The notes beneath the pieces were generated by a model, which saw only the letters and a list, made by a program, of their open reading frames with translations, was not told the DNA's origin and ran no database searches. A program made the translations under genes and the position numbers. Of a stretch of DNA of 25,152 bases, positions 25,072-25,152 are shown one piece after another; the stretch's first letter is position 1, and every line of letters starts with the position of its first letter. This DNA comes from Methylococcaceae bacterium (GTDB taxonomy: Bacteria; Pseudomonadota; Gammaproteobacteria; Methylococcales; Methylomonadaceae): the NCBI GenBank assembly GCA_005779525.1, contig SXIZ01000001.1:1-25152 (forward strand), in the 5' to 3' direction.

Positions 25072-25152
25072 GGTTTAGCACCAGCCAAAGTGGCATCATC
25101 TCGTCTTCCTAAGTGGGCATTTCCTCTAAGCATCAATAAATGCAAGCCTTCA

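Overview
This looks like chromosomal DNA from a free-living gammaproteobacterium of moderate GC. NorB and NorC, MASE1- and phytochrome-type hybrid kinases, HD-GYP proteins and exported PKD/NHL proteins together fit an environmental, possibly methanotroph-like (Methylococcales) lineage. That placement is an inference from gene content, not a phylogenetic result. I see no phage, transposase, tRNA, rRNA or CRISPR.

Layout, left to right. (1) 1-1866: 3' part of a hybrid histidine kinase (HisKA end, HATPase, degenerate receiver, true receiver, HPt). (2) 2207-6074: a tight three-gene unit of a FIST-domain sensor (NosP-like family) and two HD-GYP proteins with GAF or PAS input domains. A 16-bp perfect palindrome with the TTGC-N6-GCAA geometry of NnrR/FNR-type sites lies upstream. 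(3) 6575-9832: a secreted protein with 12 NHL repeats fused to a C13/caspase-like domain; a terminator-like hairpin sits in its leader. (4) Minus strand 13215-9860: a bacteriophytochrome hybrid kinase overlapping its heme oxygenase. (5) Minus strand 15721-13730: an exported multidomain PKD protein whose ribosome binding site lies in an 8-bp inverted repeat. (6) Minus strand 18068-16141: an unlisted 46-aa membrane peptide preceded by a sigma-54-like element, then a receiver-receiver-kinase whose first receiver has N57 instead of Asp. (7) 18854-22258: a MASE1/3xPAS hybrid kinase, preceded by about 0.7 kb without genes that holds two mutually exclusive hairpins. (8) Minus strand 25008-22567: a small 3-TM protein, norC and norB as one overlapping operon, ending at a 14-bp bidirectional terminator-like stem.

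Signal transduction dominates: four histidine kinases, two HD-GYP proteins and a FIST sensor. Kinase, FIST protein, HD-GYPs, the TTGC-N6-GCAA palindrome and norCB suggest a nitric-oxide or redox theme with c-di-GMP output. The phytochrome unit adds light input. Two exported proteins share an uncharacterised C-terminal beta-rich module, so they probably belong to the same surface or secretion physiology.
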